Shown here: piece by piece, positions 8,044 to 16,272 of the stretch
How the letters are laid out: every line of letters begins with the position of its first letter
Position numbering within the stretch: position 1 is the stretch's first letter
Assembly (NCBI GenBank): GCA_947001705.1
Contig: CAMQHT010000013.1
Location: 1-48,340 of the forward strand
Direction of reading: 5' to 3'
DNA: 48,340 bases
Source: an uncultured Collinsella sp.
Lineage (GTDB): Bacteria; Actinomycetota; Coriobacteriia; Coriobacteriales; Coriobacteriaceae
The notes under the pieces: generated by a model
Seen by the model: only the letters and a program-made list of their open reading frames with translations
Told to the model about the DNA's origin: nothing
Databases searched by the model: none
Program-made: the position numbers and the translations under genes

Positions 8044-8706
8044 ATGGGCAGCAACACAGCAGATACCTCTGTGGTCGATGCCATCCCCGCGTCCGATAGC
8101 GCGGCAAAGCGCCTGACGGGCGACGAGCGCCGTCGCGAGATCCTCGCCGCCGTGCGCACCGTGAGTTCCGAGCTGGGCGTGTCCCACCTATCGGTATCGG
8201 CCGTGACCAAGCGGGCTGGCTGCACGCGCTCGCTGTTCTACCACTACTTTGCCGATATGGACGCCGCCGTCACCGCCGTTATGGACGAGGCGATCGACGG
8301 CTTTATCGCCGAGCTCGAGCAGTGGAACGCCAGCCGCACGGTTGGTGACATCGAAGGCGCACTCGACACCGTCGCTCCGCTCTTTAAGCGCCTGGTCGTG
8401 AGCGGCCACGAGTTGCCGAGCACGCTTACCTCAAGCAGCGGCGCGCTCTACGGCGGCTTTCTGCACAACGTGGTCCAGCGCGTGGCGCAATACATTTGCG
8501 ACACCACCGTGGTGGACTTTGTCGCCCATCATGACCTGCGCATCGACCATGTCTACGAAACCTTCTACACCCTCATCATGGGGTTGTTGATGTATATCCG
8601 CACGCACCCCGATGTGCCCGACGAGACGGTCAAGGAAATCATCGCCTCGACACTCCATATCGAGGGCTATACCGCCAAGTGTCCGGAGCGCAAGCCCCAG
8701 AACTGA
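8044..8706 (+). CDS. TetR/AcrR family transcriptional regulator
   Basis: A 220-residue regulator. An N-terminal helix-turn-helix is visible around residues 25-65 (REILAAVRTVSSELGVSHLS, then SAVTKRAGCTRSLFYHYF), the TetR signature including the FYHYF recognition end. The C-terminal ligand domain is helical and not diagnostic. An N-terminal extension of about 20 residues precedes the HTH. It is divergently placed from the FAD/Fe-S oxidoreductase and lies 62 nt before the membrane-protein gene, probably in one transcript with it. Paired TTGAC-N5-GTCAA sites upstream suggest autoregulation together with control of the oxidoreductase. The ligand is unknown. Confidence 0.9.
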   Translation: MGSNTADTSVVDAIPASDSAAKRLTGDERRREILAAVRTVSSELGVSHLSVSAVTKRAGCTRSLFYHYFADMDAAVTAVMDEAIDGFIAELEQWNASRTVGDIEGALDTVAPLFKRLVVSGHELPSTLTSSSGALYGGFLHNVVQRVAQYICDTTVVDFVAHHDLRIDHVYETFYTLIMGLLMYIRTHPDVPDETVKEIIASTLHIEGYTAKCPERKPQN

Positions 8707-8768
8707 CGACATTTGGCCAAACTGCCCGCGACGGAAGAGGGGCCGCGGGCGTGTGAAAGGAGAGCAGC

Positions 8769-9776
8769 ATGCTGTTCGATGTTTGGGGTAGCAATACCCT
8801 TATCCACTGGGTCGGCTGGGCCATGGTCTTTATTGGCCTGATCGTGCTCAACGAGGTCGGCCGCCGCACCAAGCTGGGCGCGGCAATCATCTTTGGCGTG
8901 GCTCCGCTGGCCATGACCATCTACTGCGTCGCTATCGCCATCGGCGTTTCGCAGGGCGCCGAGTGGGCGCTCACCAACCCCACCCATGTGTACCAGAACA
9001 GCTGGTTCCACTACGCCAAGGTCTACGCGGCGTTGGCCGGTTGCTGGGGCTTCATCGCCATTAAGTATCAGTGGGGCAAGATCGGCAAGGCACACTGGTT
9101 CCGCGCGTGGCCGTTTGTGATCGTCGCCATCAACATCATGATCGCCGTCGTGTCCGACTTTGAGAGCGCCTATCACTTCTTTGTCCTGGGCCAGTCCACT
9201 TGGGTCACCTCCGAAGGTGCTACGCAGCTGGCCGGCTGGAACAACGTGTTCAACGGCATCGCGGGCATCATCAACATCTTCTGCATGACCGGTTGGTGGA
9301 GCGTCTACGCCTCCGAGGATCAGACTGACATGCTGTGGCCCGACATGACCTGGGTCTACATCATCGCCTACGACATCTGGAACTTCTGCTACACCTACAA
9401 CTGCCTGCCCACCCACTCCTGGTTCTGCGGCTTTGCGCTGCTGCTGGCGCCCACCGTCGCCGCCTTTATCTGGAACAAGGGCGGCTGGATCCAGAACCGC
9501 GCCTTTACGCTGGCTATTTGGTGCATGTTTGCTCAGGTATTCCCGTACTTCCAGGAGGAGTCCATCTTTGTGACCCACTCCACGCTCGACCCCGGCGCCG
9601 CTACCGCGGTCTCGATCGCCGCACTGGTCGCCAACGTCGTCGCGATCATCTACATCGCCTACCGCGCCAAGAAGCTCGGCCGCAATCCCTACAAGCAGGA
9701 TGTCTTTGAGGGCACCAGCGATTGGGAGAAGGCTACCGCTCGCCGCGCCAAGGTTGATTACGCGCACGCCGAGTAA
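8769..9776 (+). CDS. Polytopic membrane protein, probably DUF5692 family
   Basis: A 335-residue integral membrane protein with roughly eight to nine hydrophobic segments, rich in Trp and aromatic residues, and a hydrophilic charged C-terminal tail (about residues 300-335). I believe it matches the DUF5692 family seen in Coriobacteria, but no function is established. The start has GGAGAGCAGC directly before ATG. It follows the tetR gene and ends at a strong terminator, so the pair forms one unit facing the oxidoreductase. The shared regulator suggests the membrane protein and oxidoreductase take part in one process, perhaps uptake of a substrate and its reduction; that is inference. Confidence 0.75.
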   Translation: MLFDVWGSNTLIHWVGWAMVFIGLIVLNEVGRRTKLGAAIIFGVAPLAMTIYCVAIAIGVSQGAEWALTNPTHVYQNSWFHYAKVYAALAGCWGFIAIKYQWGKIGKAHWFRAWPFVIVAINIMIAVVSDFESAYHFFVLGQSTWVTSEGATQLAGWNNVFNGIAGIINIFCMTGWWSVYASEDQTDMLWPDMTWVYIIAYDIWNFCYTYNCLPTHSWFCGFALLLAPTVAAFIWNKGGWIQNRAFTLAIWCMFAQVFPYFQEESIFVTHSTLDPGAATAVSIAALVANVVAIIYIAYRAKKLGRNPYKQDVFEGTSDWEKATARRAKVDYAHAE

Positions 9777-9847
9777 CGTGCCCGGTGCACATACCGCTTG
9801 AATGTGAAGTCGCCTGGCCGACTCCGCGCAATGCAACGTATTGCATA

Positions 9848-9886
9848 CCCCCGGAAAGCGATTTGTCCGCTTTCCGGGGGCTTTTT
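9848..9886 (+). terminator. Strong intrinsic terminator
   Basis: A perfect 13-bp stem (CCCCCGGAAAGCG / CGCTTTCCGGGGG, 7-nt loop) is followed by CTTTTT. It ends the tetR and membrane-protein transcript. Confidence 0.93.
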
Positions 9887-10017
9887 GCTGTTGCGCGCAT
9901 CCACGCACATATTCAAAACCTCTCGCACAGATAAAATCAGATTTCCAATTGCCTGACAGCTCTATATGACCCTGTTTTTGGGTACATTGTTGTCCCGATA
10001 TTGAGCTTGGGGGATGT

Positions 10018-11520
10018 ATGAAAGATGAAACGATGGGCCAAGAGGATGCGGCCCAAGATGCAGAAGCTTGCGCTGAGGCCTTGGAGAGCTTAGACCGGAT
10101 TTCACTCGATGAGATTGCGTTTGACGATTCGGGCGCTGACGTGCAGGATGAGCCGGAAGCCGAGGCGCAGTCCGATGATCAGGATGCAAAAGACGATGGC
10201 GCCGCGCCCACCGAAGACGAGGCAGGTCACGAAGACACCGAAAGCGAGGCCGGCAACCAGCCCGAATCCGACACGAGCGAGGAAACCATCTTGCTCGACA
10301 ACTTGCCGGCCGAAGATTCGCTGACCCGCGAGCTCCCTGGCTTAGGCTCTGCGCCTGCCGTGGACGAGACCATCGCCATGGGCGATATTCCCCTACCGTC
10401 CGTTCCTTCGGCACGCGAAGCCGAGGCTCGTCATCGTAAGATGCCGCCCAAGCGCCGCAATCTGATGGTCGCCGGTGTCGTGGCCGTCGCGCTCGTCGCC
10501 GGCGGCGCGGGCTATGCGGCTTGGAACGGATACCAGCAAGAGCAGGCCGCCGTAGTTGCCGCAAACGCCCATACCATGATGTCGGTGCAAATTGGCGTAC
10601 ATGCCGCGGGACTCGACTGCTCCACCGGCTCAAAGATCCCCGTGCAGGTGAGTGGCCAGGACTCCGACGGCTCTTCTGTGAGCGAAACGCTCTACGTTGA
10701 CGAGCACGGCCGCGGCATCAAACTGCTGCCCGGCGATTACACGCTCTCCATCGCTGCCTCCCCCATCGCGGCCGACGGCACCATCTATACCGTCCCGACC
10801 ACCAAGACGCAGGTCACCGTTAAGAGCGATGGACAGGATTTAAGTGCCCAGGCTGCCTTTAAACTCAAGGTGCCTTCGGCCGACACGGTAACCAACGACC
10901 AGATCGACGCCGCCGCCAAGTATGCCGAGGAAGGCGGCGCGAGCTCCGCCGCCACCGCCAAGGTGCTCCAGCAGGCGGCAACCGCGCGGCGCGACGCCGC
11001 CGTCAATGCCGTGAGCGCGCAAAAGGCACAGGCAGCCCGTGATGCCGACGCCCGTCACAAGGCAACCGACCTCTACCAGCTCGATATCCCCGTCGAATGG
11101 TACGGCAAGGTCGAGACTTGGCAAAATGGCAGCACGCTATGCATCTATCTTGCCGGCGACAGCGATACACCGATTGTGACGCTCGTCGCGGTGCGCGAGG
11201 GCGAGAGCTTTACGCCCGATGAGGGCGATACGGTTTTGGGTGCGGCCAATCTAGGCAACGGTTATACCGTCTACGCCAGCGGCCCCGTCTATCCGTACGT
11301 GGTGCCCCAGACCATCAACGGGCGCACGCAGAACCCCGTGTCGACCTATCCCATGGACACAGCCATTGAGCTTGTCGAGCTTACGACCGGCAACCGCTAC
11401 ACCTACAGCCAGATCAAGAGCGTGCTGGTCGGCAAAGACGGCAAGGCCGACGCTGCCACCAAGCTCGAATGCGACTACATCGCCCAGATTCTGCTGCCGA
11501 GCATCAAGGCCCAGGACTAG
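10018..11520 (+). CDS. Membrane-anchored protein with an acidic cytoplasmic domain, function unknown
   Basis: A 500-residue protein. Residues 1-135 are strongly acidic and low in complexity, with two similar threonine motifs, EETILLDNLP and DETIAMGDIP. A basic patch (MPPKRR) precedes a single membrane helix around residues 149-167. The remainder is predicted outside the cell: a beta-rich part, an Ala/Lys-rich helical segment near 300-345 that may be a coiled coil, and a C-terminal beta-rich domain (ITYPMD-like, TGNRYTYSQI). The DETI-type motifs resemble phosphothreonine sites that bind FHA domains in actinobacteria; this is inference. It stands alone between a terminator and a convergent gene. 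The start follows GGGGG; an in-frame ATG four codons on is possible. Confidence 0.75.
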   Translation: MKDETMGQEDAAQDAEACAEALESLDRISLDEIAFDDSGADVQDEPEAEAQSDDQDAKDDGAAPTEDEAGHEDTESEAGNQPESDTSEETILLDNLPAEDSLTRELPGLGSAPAVDETIAMGDIPLPSVPSAREAEARHRKMPPKRRNLMVAGVVAVALVAGGAGYAAWNGYQQEQAAVVAANAHTMMSVQIGVHAAGLDCSTGSKIPVQVSGQDSDGSSVSETLYVDEHGRGIKLLPGDYTLSIAASPIAADGTIYTVPTTKTQVTVKSDGQDLSAQAAFKLKVPSADTVTNDQIDAAAKYAEEGGASSAATAKVLQQAATARRDAAVNAVSAQKAQAARDADARHKATDLYQLDIPVEWYGKVETWQNGSTLCIYLAGDSDTPIVTLVAVREGESFTPDEGDTVLGAANLGNGYTVYASGPVYPYVVPQTINGRTQNPVSTYPMDTAIELVELTTGNRYTYSQIKSVLVGKDGKADAATKLECDYIAQILLPSIKAQD

Positions 11521-11555
11521 CCGGGCGCATCATGGTACTCCCCAACCGTGATGAA

Positions 11556-11577
11556 GGGGCCAGGAGGTCCTGGCCCC
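11556..11577. terminator. Hairpin between convergent genes
   Basis: A perfect 10-bp inverted repeat (GGGGCCAGGA / TCCTGGCCCC, 2-nt spacer) lies between two convergent stop codons. There is no T-run on either strand, so terminator function is probable but not proven. Confidence 0.5.
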
Positions 11578-11593
11578 ACAGATCCGTAGATGA

Positions 11594-12946
11594 TTAGGCA
11601 AGGAGCCACTTCCATGCGGGCACAGCGTGTACCACACCGTGTTCACATGGAATATCGGCCTGTTCATCCATAGTAACGATTACCGACTCGCCAAGATCAA
11701 ACTGGGCCATCGAGGCATCGAGGGCTGCAATTTCGCGTTCGCGCGTTTTCTCGCTTGCCATATCCACACTCACCTGAGTCAGGCTATAAGCCTGCATGAG
11801 AAGTGCATCCCCAGCCACAAAGTCAACCTCATGGCTTTTATTCTTCTCCTTGACCAGTAGGCGGCAGACCGAACCGACCCGCACCGCAGGAGTCCTTCTT
11901 CTGAGCGCATTGAACACCGCAGTCTCGAGCCTCTGGCCCTGGTCCAATGCCGATGCGGGAGAGAATGCTCCAAACATCGCAGGATCGACAGCGTAGACTT
12001 TAGACGCAGACCGCGTATTATTTGCAAGTGAACGCGTAAACTCCGGCACAGAAAACAGCAGGTAGGCGTCCTCGTAATACTCAAGTAAGTCGCTGAGCGA
12101 ATTACGACTGACGGGTATCTGCCTGCTCTTGAACTCGTTGTACACCTTGTTCACCGACAGCTCTCGTCCCGAAGATGCCATACACCGCGTCAGAAACAGT
12201 GAGGCCAAACGAGGGCTCTTGACGTCGTAACGCTCCACAACGTCCATAGCGACCGTTCGCGACGCATATTCCTGTAGCAGCTGAATCGCGTCTGCGGGCG
12301 TCTGCTCAAGTGTCGCGATGAATCCCCCTCGCTCGAGATATCCGACCAGATGGTGTCGGAGCAACGCTGCAGCGCTTGAGGAGAAGGGCGCGTTCGACTC
12401 AGGAACGCTCCCCGTCTTATATCGGACGTATTCCGAAAAACTCAACGGAAAAAGCTCTCGCACAAGAGAACGGCCCCTGAACTCGCTCTTAAGTTCTGAG
12501 GACAGCATCTTAGAAGAAGATCCCGTCACGTAAACGGTCGCCTTCTCCGTATCGACCACGCGTCGCAGAAACGCACCCCATTCGGGTATTTCCTGGATCT
12601 CGTCAAAGAAAAGGTAGGCGCCCTCGCCTCGAGCAGCAGGATATAGTGCATAGAATGTATCGAGCACGTCCGCTAGTAGCGATGGCTCATACGGACGCAA
12701 GCGCTCATCCTCAAAATTGAAATATAGCATCCGGTCAAGCTCGACGCCTTGGCCCTGAAGCCGCCGCATCTCCTGATACAGGCGATACGTCTTTCCACAA
12801 CGACGGGCGCCCACAATCACATATACGATGTTGTCGCGCTTTGGCTCCTGCGGGTTGCCCAGATCAAGGTCGCGCTCAAAGACCTGCGGAATCCCCTGTT
12901 GCTCAAAGTCCTTTATTTTTTGAGCCACCAAGTCGTTGAATGCCAT
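11594..12946 (-). CDS. AAA ATPase with DUF4143 domain
   Basis: A 450-residue protein of the AAA_14/DUF4143 class. Walker A is GARRCGKT at residues 46-53 and Walker B is YLFFDEIQ at 111-118. A sensor-like YVTGSSSKMLSSEL segment and the LPLSFSEYV-like motif LFPLSFSEYV follow. The C-terminal half matches the DUF4143 nuclease-like region (KVYAVDPAMF, VDFVAGD). These ATPases are abundant in gut bacteria and archaea; their function is not settled, and roles in DNA processing or toxin-like systems are proposed. Base composition is less GC-rich than its neighbours, which suggests horizontal transfer. A perfect 26-bp inverted repeat ends 8 nt before the start codon and touches the GGAG ribosome site. 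Confidence 0.88.
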   Translation of the reverse strand: MAFNDLVAQKIKDFEQQGIPQVFERDLDLGNPQEPKRDNIVYVIVGARRCGKTYRLYQEMRRLQGQGVELDRMLYFNFEDERLRPYEPSLLADVLDTFYALYPAARGEGAYLFFDEIQEIPEWGAFLRRVVDTEKATVYVTGSSSKMLSSELKSEFRGRSLVRELFPLSFSEYVRYKTGSVPESNAPFSSSAAALLRHHLVGYLERGGFIATLEQTPADAIQLLQEYASRTVAMDVVERYDVKSPRLASLFLTRCMASSGRELSVNKVYNEFKSRQIPVSRNSLSDLLEYYEDAYLLFSVPEFTRSLANNTRSASKVYAVDPAMFGAFSPASALDQGQRLETAVFNALRRRTPAVRVGSVCRLLVKEKNKSHEVDFVAGDALLMQAYSLTQVSVDMASEKTREREIAALDASMAQFDLGESVIVTMDEQADIPCEHGVVHAVPAWKWLLA

Positions 12947-12953
12947 AATTCTC

Positions 12954-13015
12954 CAATCTTGCTCTCCTGCTAATCAAGATTATAACGATTCTTGATTAGC
13001 AGGAGAGCAAGATTG
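12954..13015 (-). promoter_or_regulatory. Perfect 26-bp inverted repeat over the ATPase promoter
   Basis: The arms at 12954-12979 and 12990-13015 are exact reverse complements around a 10-nt spacer. On the minus strand the spacer and its edge carry TATAAT, a candidate -10. TCTTGATTA recurs once more at 13022-13030. It may be an autoregulatory operator, a transcript hairpin that masks the ribosome site, or a mobile-element trace. Confidence 0.8.
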
Positions 13016-13156
13016 TGCGTATCTTGATTAATGGATAAGCAAGTTTTCTATTAGTGGCCCCTCCCGGAGGATATCGAGCGGCCGAGGGGGGGGCAGGCAT
13101 GAACGCCTCTAGCCGAAAACAAAGTAGCTAAAAAAGCCCCGTCCCAAATGAGCTAC

Positions 13157-13330
13157 TTAACGCCAGGGGTCAGCTTCGAAGAGGGGCTCGCGCTCGGGGC
13201 GGCGATCGCTGTAGGGATCGTAGCCGTCATCGTCCTCGTTCTCGGCACGGATGTAGGGGTCGCGCGGCTTGGGCGCCGGCTTGGACGTGGGCCTGGGCGC
13301 CGGCGCGCTTGTCTTGATCTCGTCTTTCAT
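13157..13330 (-). CDS. Small charged protein of 57 residues, unknown function
   Basis: An ATG at 13330 follows AGGAG at 8-nt spacing and opens a 57-codon frame ending TAA. The product has a Pro/Lys/Ala-rich front (APAPRPTSKPAPKPRDPY) and an Asp/Glu/Tyr-rich middle (ENEDDDGYDPYSD), and ends FEADPWR. No membrane or signal segment is visible, and it is probably disordered. It sits 131 nt downstream of clpB in the same direction, just past the clpB terminator. Codon use (G/C third positions, few rare codons) fits a real gene better than the opposite-strand frame over the same bases. I do not recognise the family. Confidence 0.65.
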   Translation of the reverse strand: MKDEIKTSAPAPRPTSKPAPKPRDPYIRAENEDDDGYDPYSDRRPEREPLFEADPWR

Positions 13331-13380
13331 CTGCATAGCTCCTTACATCGCATCCGTTCGGCATCATCGATTGTCGCACG

Positions 13381-13418
13381 AAAAAGGGCGGCGGACCCAA
13401 TGGATCCGCCGCCCTTGG
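13381..13418 (-). terminator. clpB terminator
   Basis: On the minus strand, AAGGGCGGCGGA pairs with TCCGCCGCCCTT and is followed by TTTCGTG, directly downstream of the clpB stop. Confidence 0.85.
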
Positions 13419-13461
13419 CGTTTAGAGACGGCTGGTAGATTTTAAGGCATATCCCAAAAAT

Positions 13462-16089
13462 CTACTCGGCGTCGGGGACCTCGTAGGTGGCCGCCGGCGT
13501 GTTATCGCACACGACGGTAAAGCCGCCGTCCTTGTCGACATCGACTGTCACCTGATCGCCCTCGCGCACCGTGCCGTCGATGATAGCGGCGGCGATGGCA
13601 TCCACGACCTCGCGCTGAACCAGACGCTTGAGCGGACGGGCGCCAAAGACCGGGTCCAGGCCGCCCACGGCGAGCATCTGCTTGGCCGCCGGGGTGATGG
13701 CAAGCGTCATGCGCTCCTTGGCCAGACGCGCGCGGACGTCGGCGAGCTGGATGTCGACGATCTTCTCGATCTGCGCCATGCCGAGCGGATGGAACACCAC
13801 GATATCGTCGATACGGTTGAGGAACTCGGGGCGGAAGGTTTGAGCCATGGCCCCGTCAACCTGATGGCGCATCTCCTCCTCGTCCTTGCCGGACAGATCG
13901 GCGATAGCCTTGGAGCCCACGTTGGACGTCATGATGATAATCGTGTTCTTGAAGGACACTTGGCGACCCTGACCGTCGGTCAAACGGCCGTCGTCGAGCA
14001 CCTGCAGCAGCACGTTAAAGACATCCGGATGAGCCTTCTCCATCTCGTCGAGCAAGATCACGGAGTAGGGACGACGGCGCACGGCCTCGGTGAGCTGGCC
14101 GCCCTCGTCATAGCCCACGTATCCCGGGGGCGCACCGATCAGACGCTGGACGCTGAACTTCTCCATATACTCGGACATGTCGATACGCACGAGCGCGCGC
14201 TCGTCATCGAACAGGCACTCGGCCAGCGCCTTGGCGAGCTCGGTCTTGCCTACGCCGGTGGGGCCCAGGAAGAAGAAGCTGCCGATGGGCTTGTCTGGGT
14301 CGGAGAGACCCGCACGGCTGCGACGCACGGCCGCGGCTACAGCGGAGACGGCCTCGTCCTGACCGATAACGCGCTTATGCAGCTCGCCCTCCAAGCCCTT
14401 CAACTTGTCGAGCTCGCCCTGCATCATCTTGGACACGGGCACACCGGTCCAGGCGCTCACGACCTCGGCGATCTCGTCGGAGGTCACCTGTTCGTTGAGG
14501 CCTTCGCCGTCCTGCTGCTTTTGTGCCTCGAGCGCAGCCTCGGAATCCTGAATCTGCTGCTGCAGGCCCGGGATCACGGAATAGCGTAGCTCGGACGCAC
14601 GGCCCAGATCGCCGTTGCGCGTCGCGCGCTCCTCTTCGCTTCTGGCCTCGTCGAGCTGTCCCTTGAGCTCCTGCACGTGGTCGATGGCGTTCTTCTGGTT
14701 GAGCCAGCCGGCCTTTTGCACGTTGAGCTTTTCTTGGACCTCGGCAATCTCCTGACGCAGGGCCTCCAGACGCTCCTTGGAGGCGTCATCGGTCTCCTTC
14801 ATGAGCGCTTGTTCCTCGATCTGCAGCTGGGTGAGCTGACGCGTGGTGGCGTCGATCTCGACCGGCATGCTGTCGAGCTCCATGCGCAGGCGGCTTGCGG
14901 CCTCATCGACCAGGTCGATGGCCTTGTCGGGCAGGAAGCGGTCGGCGATGTAGCGATCGGAGAGGTCGGCGGCAGCCACGAGCGCGCTATCGGTGATGTG
15001 CACGCCGTGGAAGATCTCGTACTTCTCCTTGAGGCCACGAAGGATCGAGATGGTGTCCTCGACGGAGGGCTCGGAGACCATTACGGTCTGGAAACGACGG
15101 GCGAGCGCCGCATCCTTCTCGATGTACTTGCGGTATTCGTCGAGCGTGGTCGCGCCGATCGCATGCAGGTCGCCACGGGCGAGCGCAGGCTTGAGGATGT
15201 TGCCGGCGTCCATAGAGCCCTCGGTGGCACCCGCACCCACGATGGTGTGGAGCTCATCGATAAACAGGATGACCTTGCCCTCGGATTTTTGCACTTCTTT
15301 GAGCACGGCCTTTAAGCGGTCCTCGAACTCGCCGCGGTACTTGGCGCCGGCGACCAGCGCGCTCATGTCGAGCTCGATGAGGTCGCGATCGCGCAGCGTG
15401 CTCGGCACGTCGCCGGCCACGATACGCTGGGCGATGCCCTCGACGATAGCAGTTTTACCGACGCCCGGCTCGCCGATGAGCACGGGGTTGTTCTTGGTGC
15501 GGCGCGACAGTACCTGGATGGTACGGCGGATCTCGTCGGTACGGCCGATGACCGGGTCGAGCTTGCCGGCGCGGGCGAGGTCGCAGATGTTGCGGCCGTA
15601 CTGCTCCAGCGCCTCAAACTGCGTCTTGTCCTCGGCAGACGTCACGCGGTCATCGCCGCGCAGCTCCTCGTAGACTTGCTCGATGCGCTCCTTGGTCACG
15701 CCGGCGTCACGCAGAACGCGGCCGGCCTCGCCCTTGTCCTCGGCAAGTGCCATCAGCAGATGCTCGGTCACCACAAAGCTGTCGCCCATCTTGGTGGCCT
15801 TCTTCTCGGCCTTTTCGATGACGCGGACGAGCTCGTTGGAAAGACCCATCTGCTGGCCCTCGCCCGACACCTTGGGCGCATGGTCGATGGCATCCTGTGT
15901 GGAGCGTGCAAGCTGGGCCGGGTCGGCGCCGATGCGCTCGATGATCACGGAGATATTGCGCTCGCCGGCACCGAGCAGAGCGGACAGCAGGTGAATCGGC
16001 TCCACCGCGCCGGCCTGCGCATCGGCAGCCGTGCTCATGGCGGTCTGCAGCGCCTCGCGCGACGTCATTGCTAGCTTATCGATTCTCAT
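13462..16089 (-). CDS. clpB: ATP-dependent chaperone ClpB
   Basis: ClpB is a hexameric AAA+ disaggregase that pulls proteins out of aggregates together with DnaK. The 875 residues show, in order, the Clp N-domain (two repeats, residues 1-145), the first ATPase module with Walker A GEPGVGKT near 206 and Walker B VILFIDELHT, the long coiled-coil middle domain (about 400-525), the second module with GPTGVGKT near 609, and the C-terminal D2-small domain. Full length and intact. The upstream region (16180-16204) shares a 25-nt motif with the dnaK promoter region, so both are probably repressed by HspR, encoded at 20707. The initiating MRID ATG follows a GAGGTG-type site. Confidence 0.97.
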   Translation of the reverse strand: MRIDKLAMTSREALQTAMSTAADAQAGAVEPIHLLSALLGAGERNISVIIERIGADPAQLARSTQDAIDHAPKVSGEGQQMGLSNELVRVIEKAEKKATKMGDSFVVTEHLLMALAEDKGEAGRVLRDAGVTKERIEQVYEELRGDDRVTSAEDKTQFEALEQYGRNICDLARAGKLDPVIGRTDEIRRTIQVLSRRTKNNPVLIGEPGVGKTAIVEGIAQRIVAGDVPSTLRDRDLIELDMSALVAGAKYRGEFEDRLKAVLKEVQKSEGKVILFIDELHTIVGAGATEGSMDAGNILKPALARGDLHAIGATTLDEYRKYIEKDAALARRFQTVMVSEPSVEDTISILRGLKEKYEIFHGVHITDSALVAAADLSDRYIADRFLPDKAIDLVDEAASRLRMELDSMPVEIDATTRQLTQLQIEEQALMKETDDASKERLEALRQEIAEVQEKLNVQKAGWLNQKNAIDHVQELKGQLDEARSEEERATRNGDLGRASELRYSVIPGLQQQIQDSEAALEAQKQQDGEGLNEQVTSDEIAEVVSAWTGVPVSKMMQGELDKLKGLEGELHKRVIGQDEAVSAVAAAVRRSRAGLSDPDKPIGSFFFLGPTGVGKTELAKALAECLFDDERALVRIDMSEYMEKFSVQRLIGAPPGYVGYDEGGQLTEAVRRRPYSVILLDEMEKAHPDVFNVLLQVLDDGRLTDGQGRQVSFKNTIIIMTSNVGSKAIADLSGKDEEEMRHQVDGAMAQTFRPEFLNRIDDIVVFHPLGMAQIEKIVDIQLADVRARLAKERMTLAITPAAKQMLAVGGLDPVFGARPLKRLVQREVVDAIAAAIIDGTVREGDQVTVDVDKDGGFTVVCDNTPAATYEVPDAE

Positions 16090-16179
16090 GGAATCACCTC
16101 TCTTGGGGCGGCCGCCCTACGGGGCGGCTTCACGTTGTTCGAGAAGTATTGTTGCCAGCTTTGCGCGATTATATACATA

Positions 16180-16204
16180 AATCTAAGTCTCTATATATAA
16201 GATT
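16180..16204 (-). promoter_or_regulatory. Heat-shock motif upstream of clpB (HspR/HAIR-like)
   Basis: The minus strand reads AATCTTATAT-N5-GACTTAGATT, matching 21 of 25 positions at 25117-25141 upstream of dnaK. TATAAT follows 8 nt downstream. The match to the canonical HAIR repeat (CTTGAGT-N7-ACTCAAG) is only partial. Confidence 0.65.
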
Positions 16205-16231
16205 TTCTGAGTGCTCTCATGACATGCGAAT

Positions 16232-16263
16232 CACCACAAAGAGGACAGGCACCTTTGTGGTGG
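16232..16263. repeat. CCACAAAGG palindrome, copy 1
   Basis: CACCACAAAG, an 11-nt loop with GGACAGGC, then CTTTGTGGTG. Similar copies lie at 17035-17067 and 17902-17934, so the three flank two exported-protein genes. Confidence 0.85.
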
Positions 16264-16272
16264 TCGCGGTCT

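Noticed and set aside
13148..13438. A plus-strand frame of 96 codons after clpB
   Set aside because: It lacks a ribosome site and crosses the clpB terminator; the minus-strand 57-codon frame has a proper start site.
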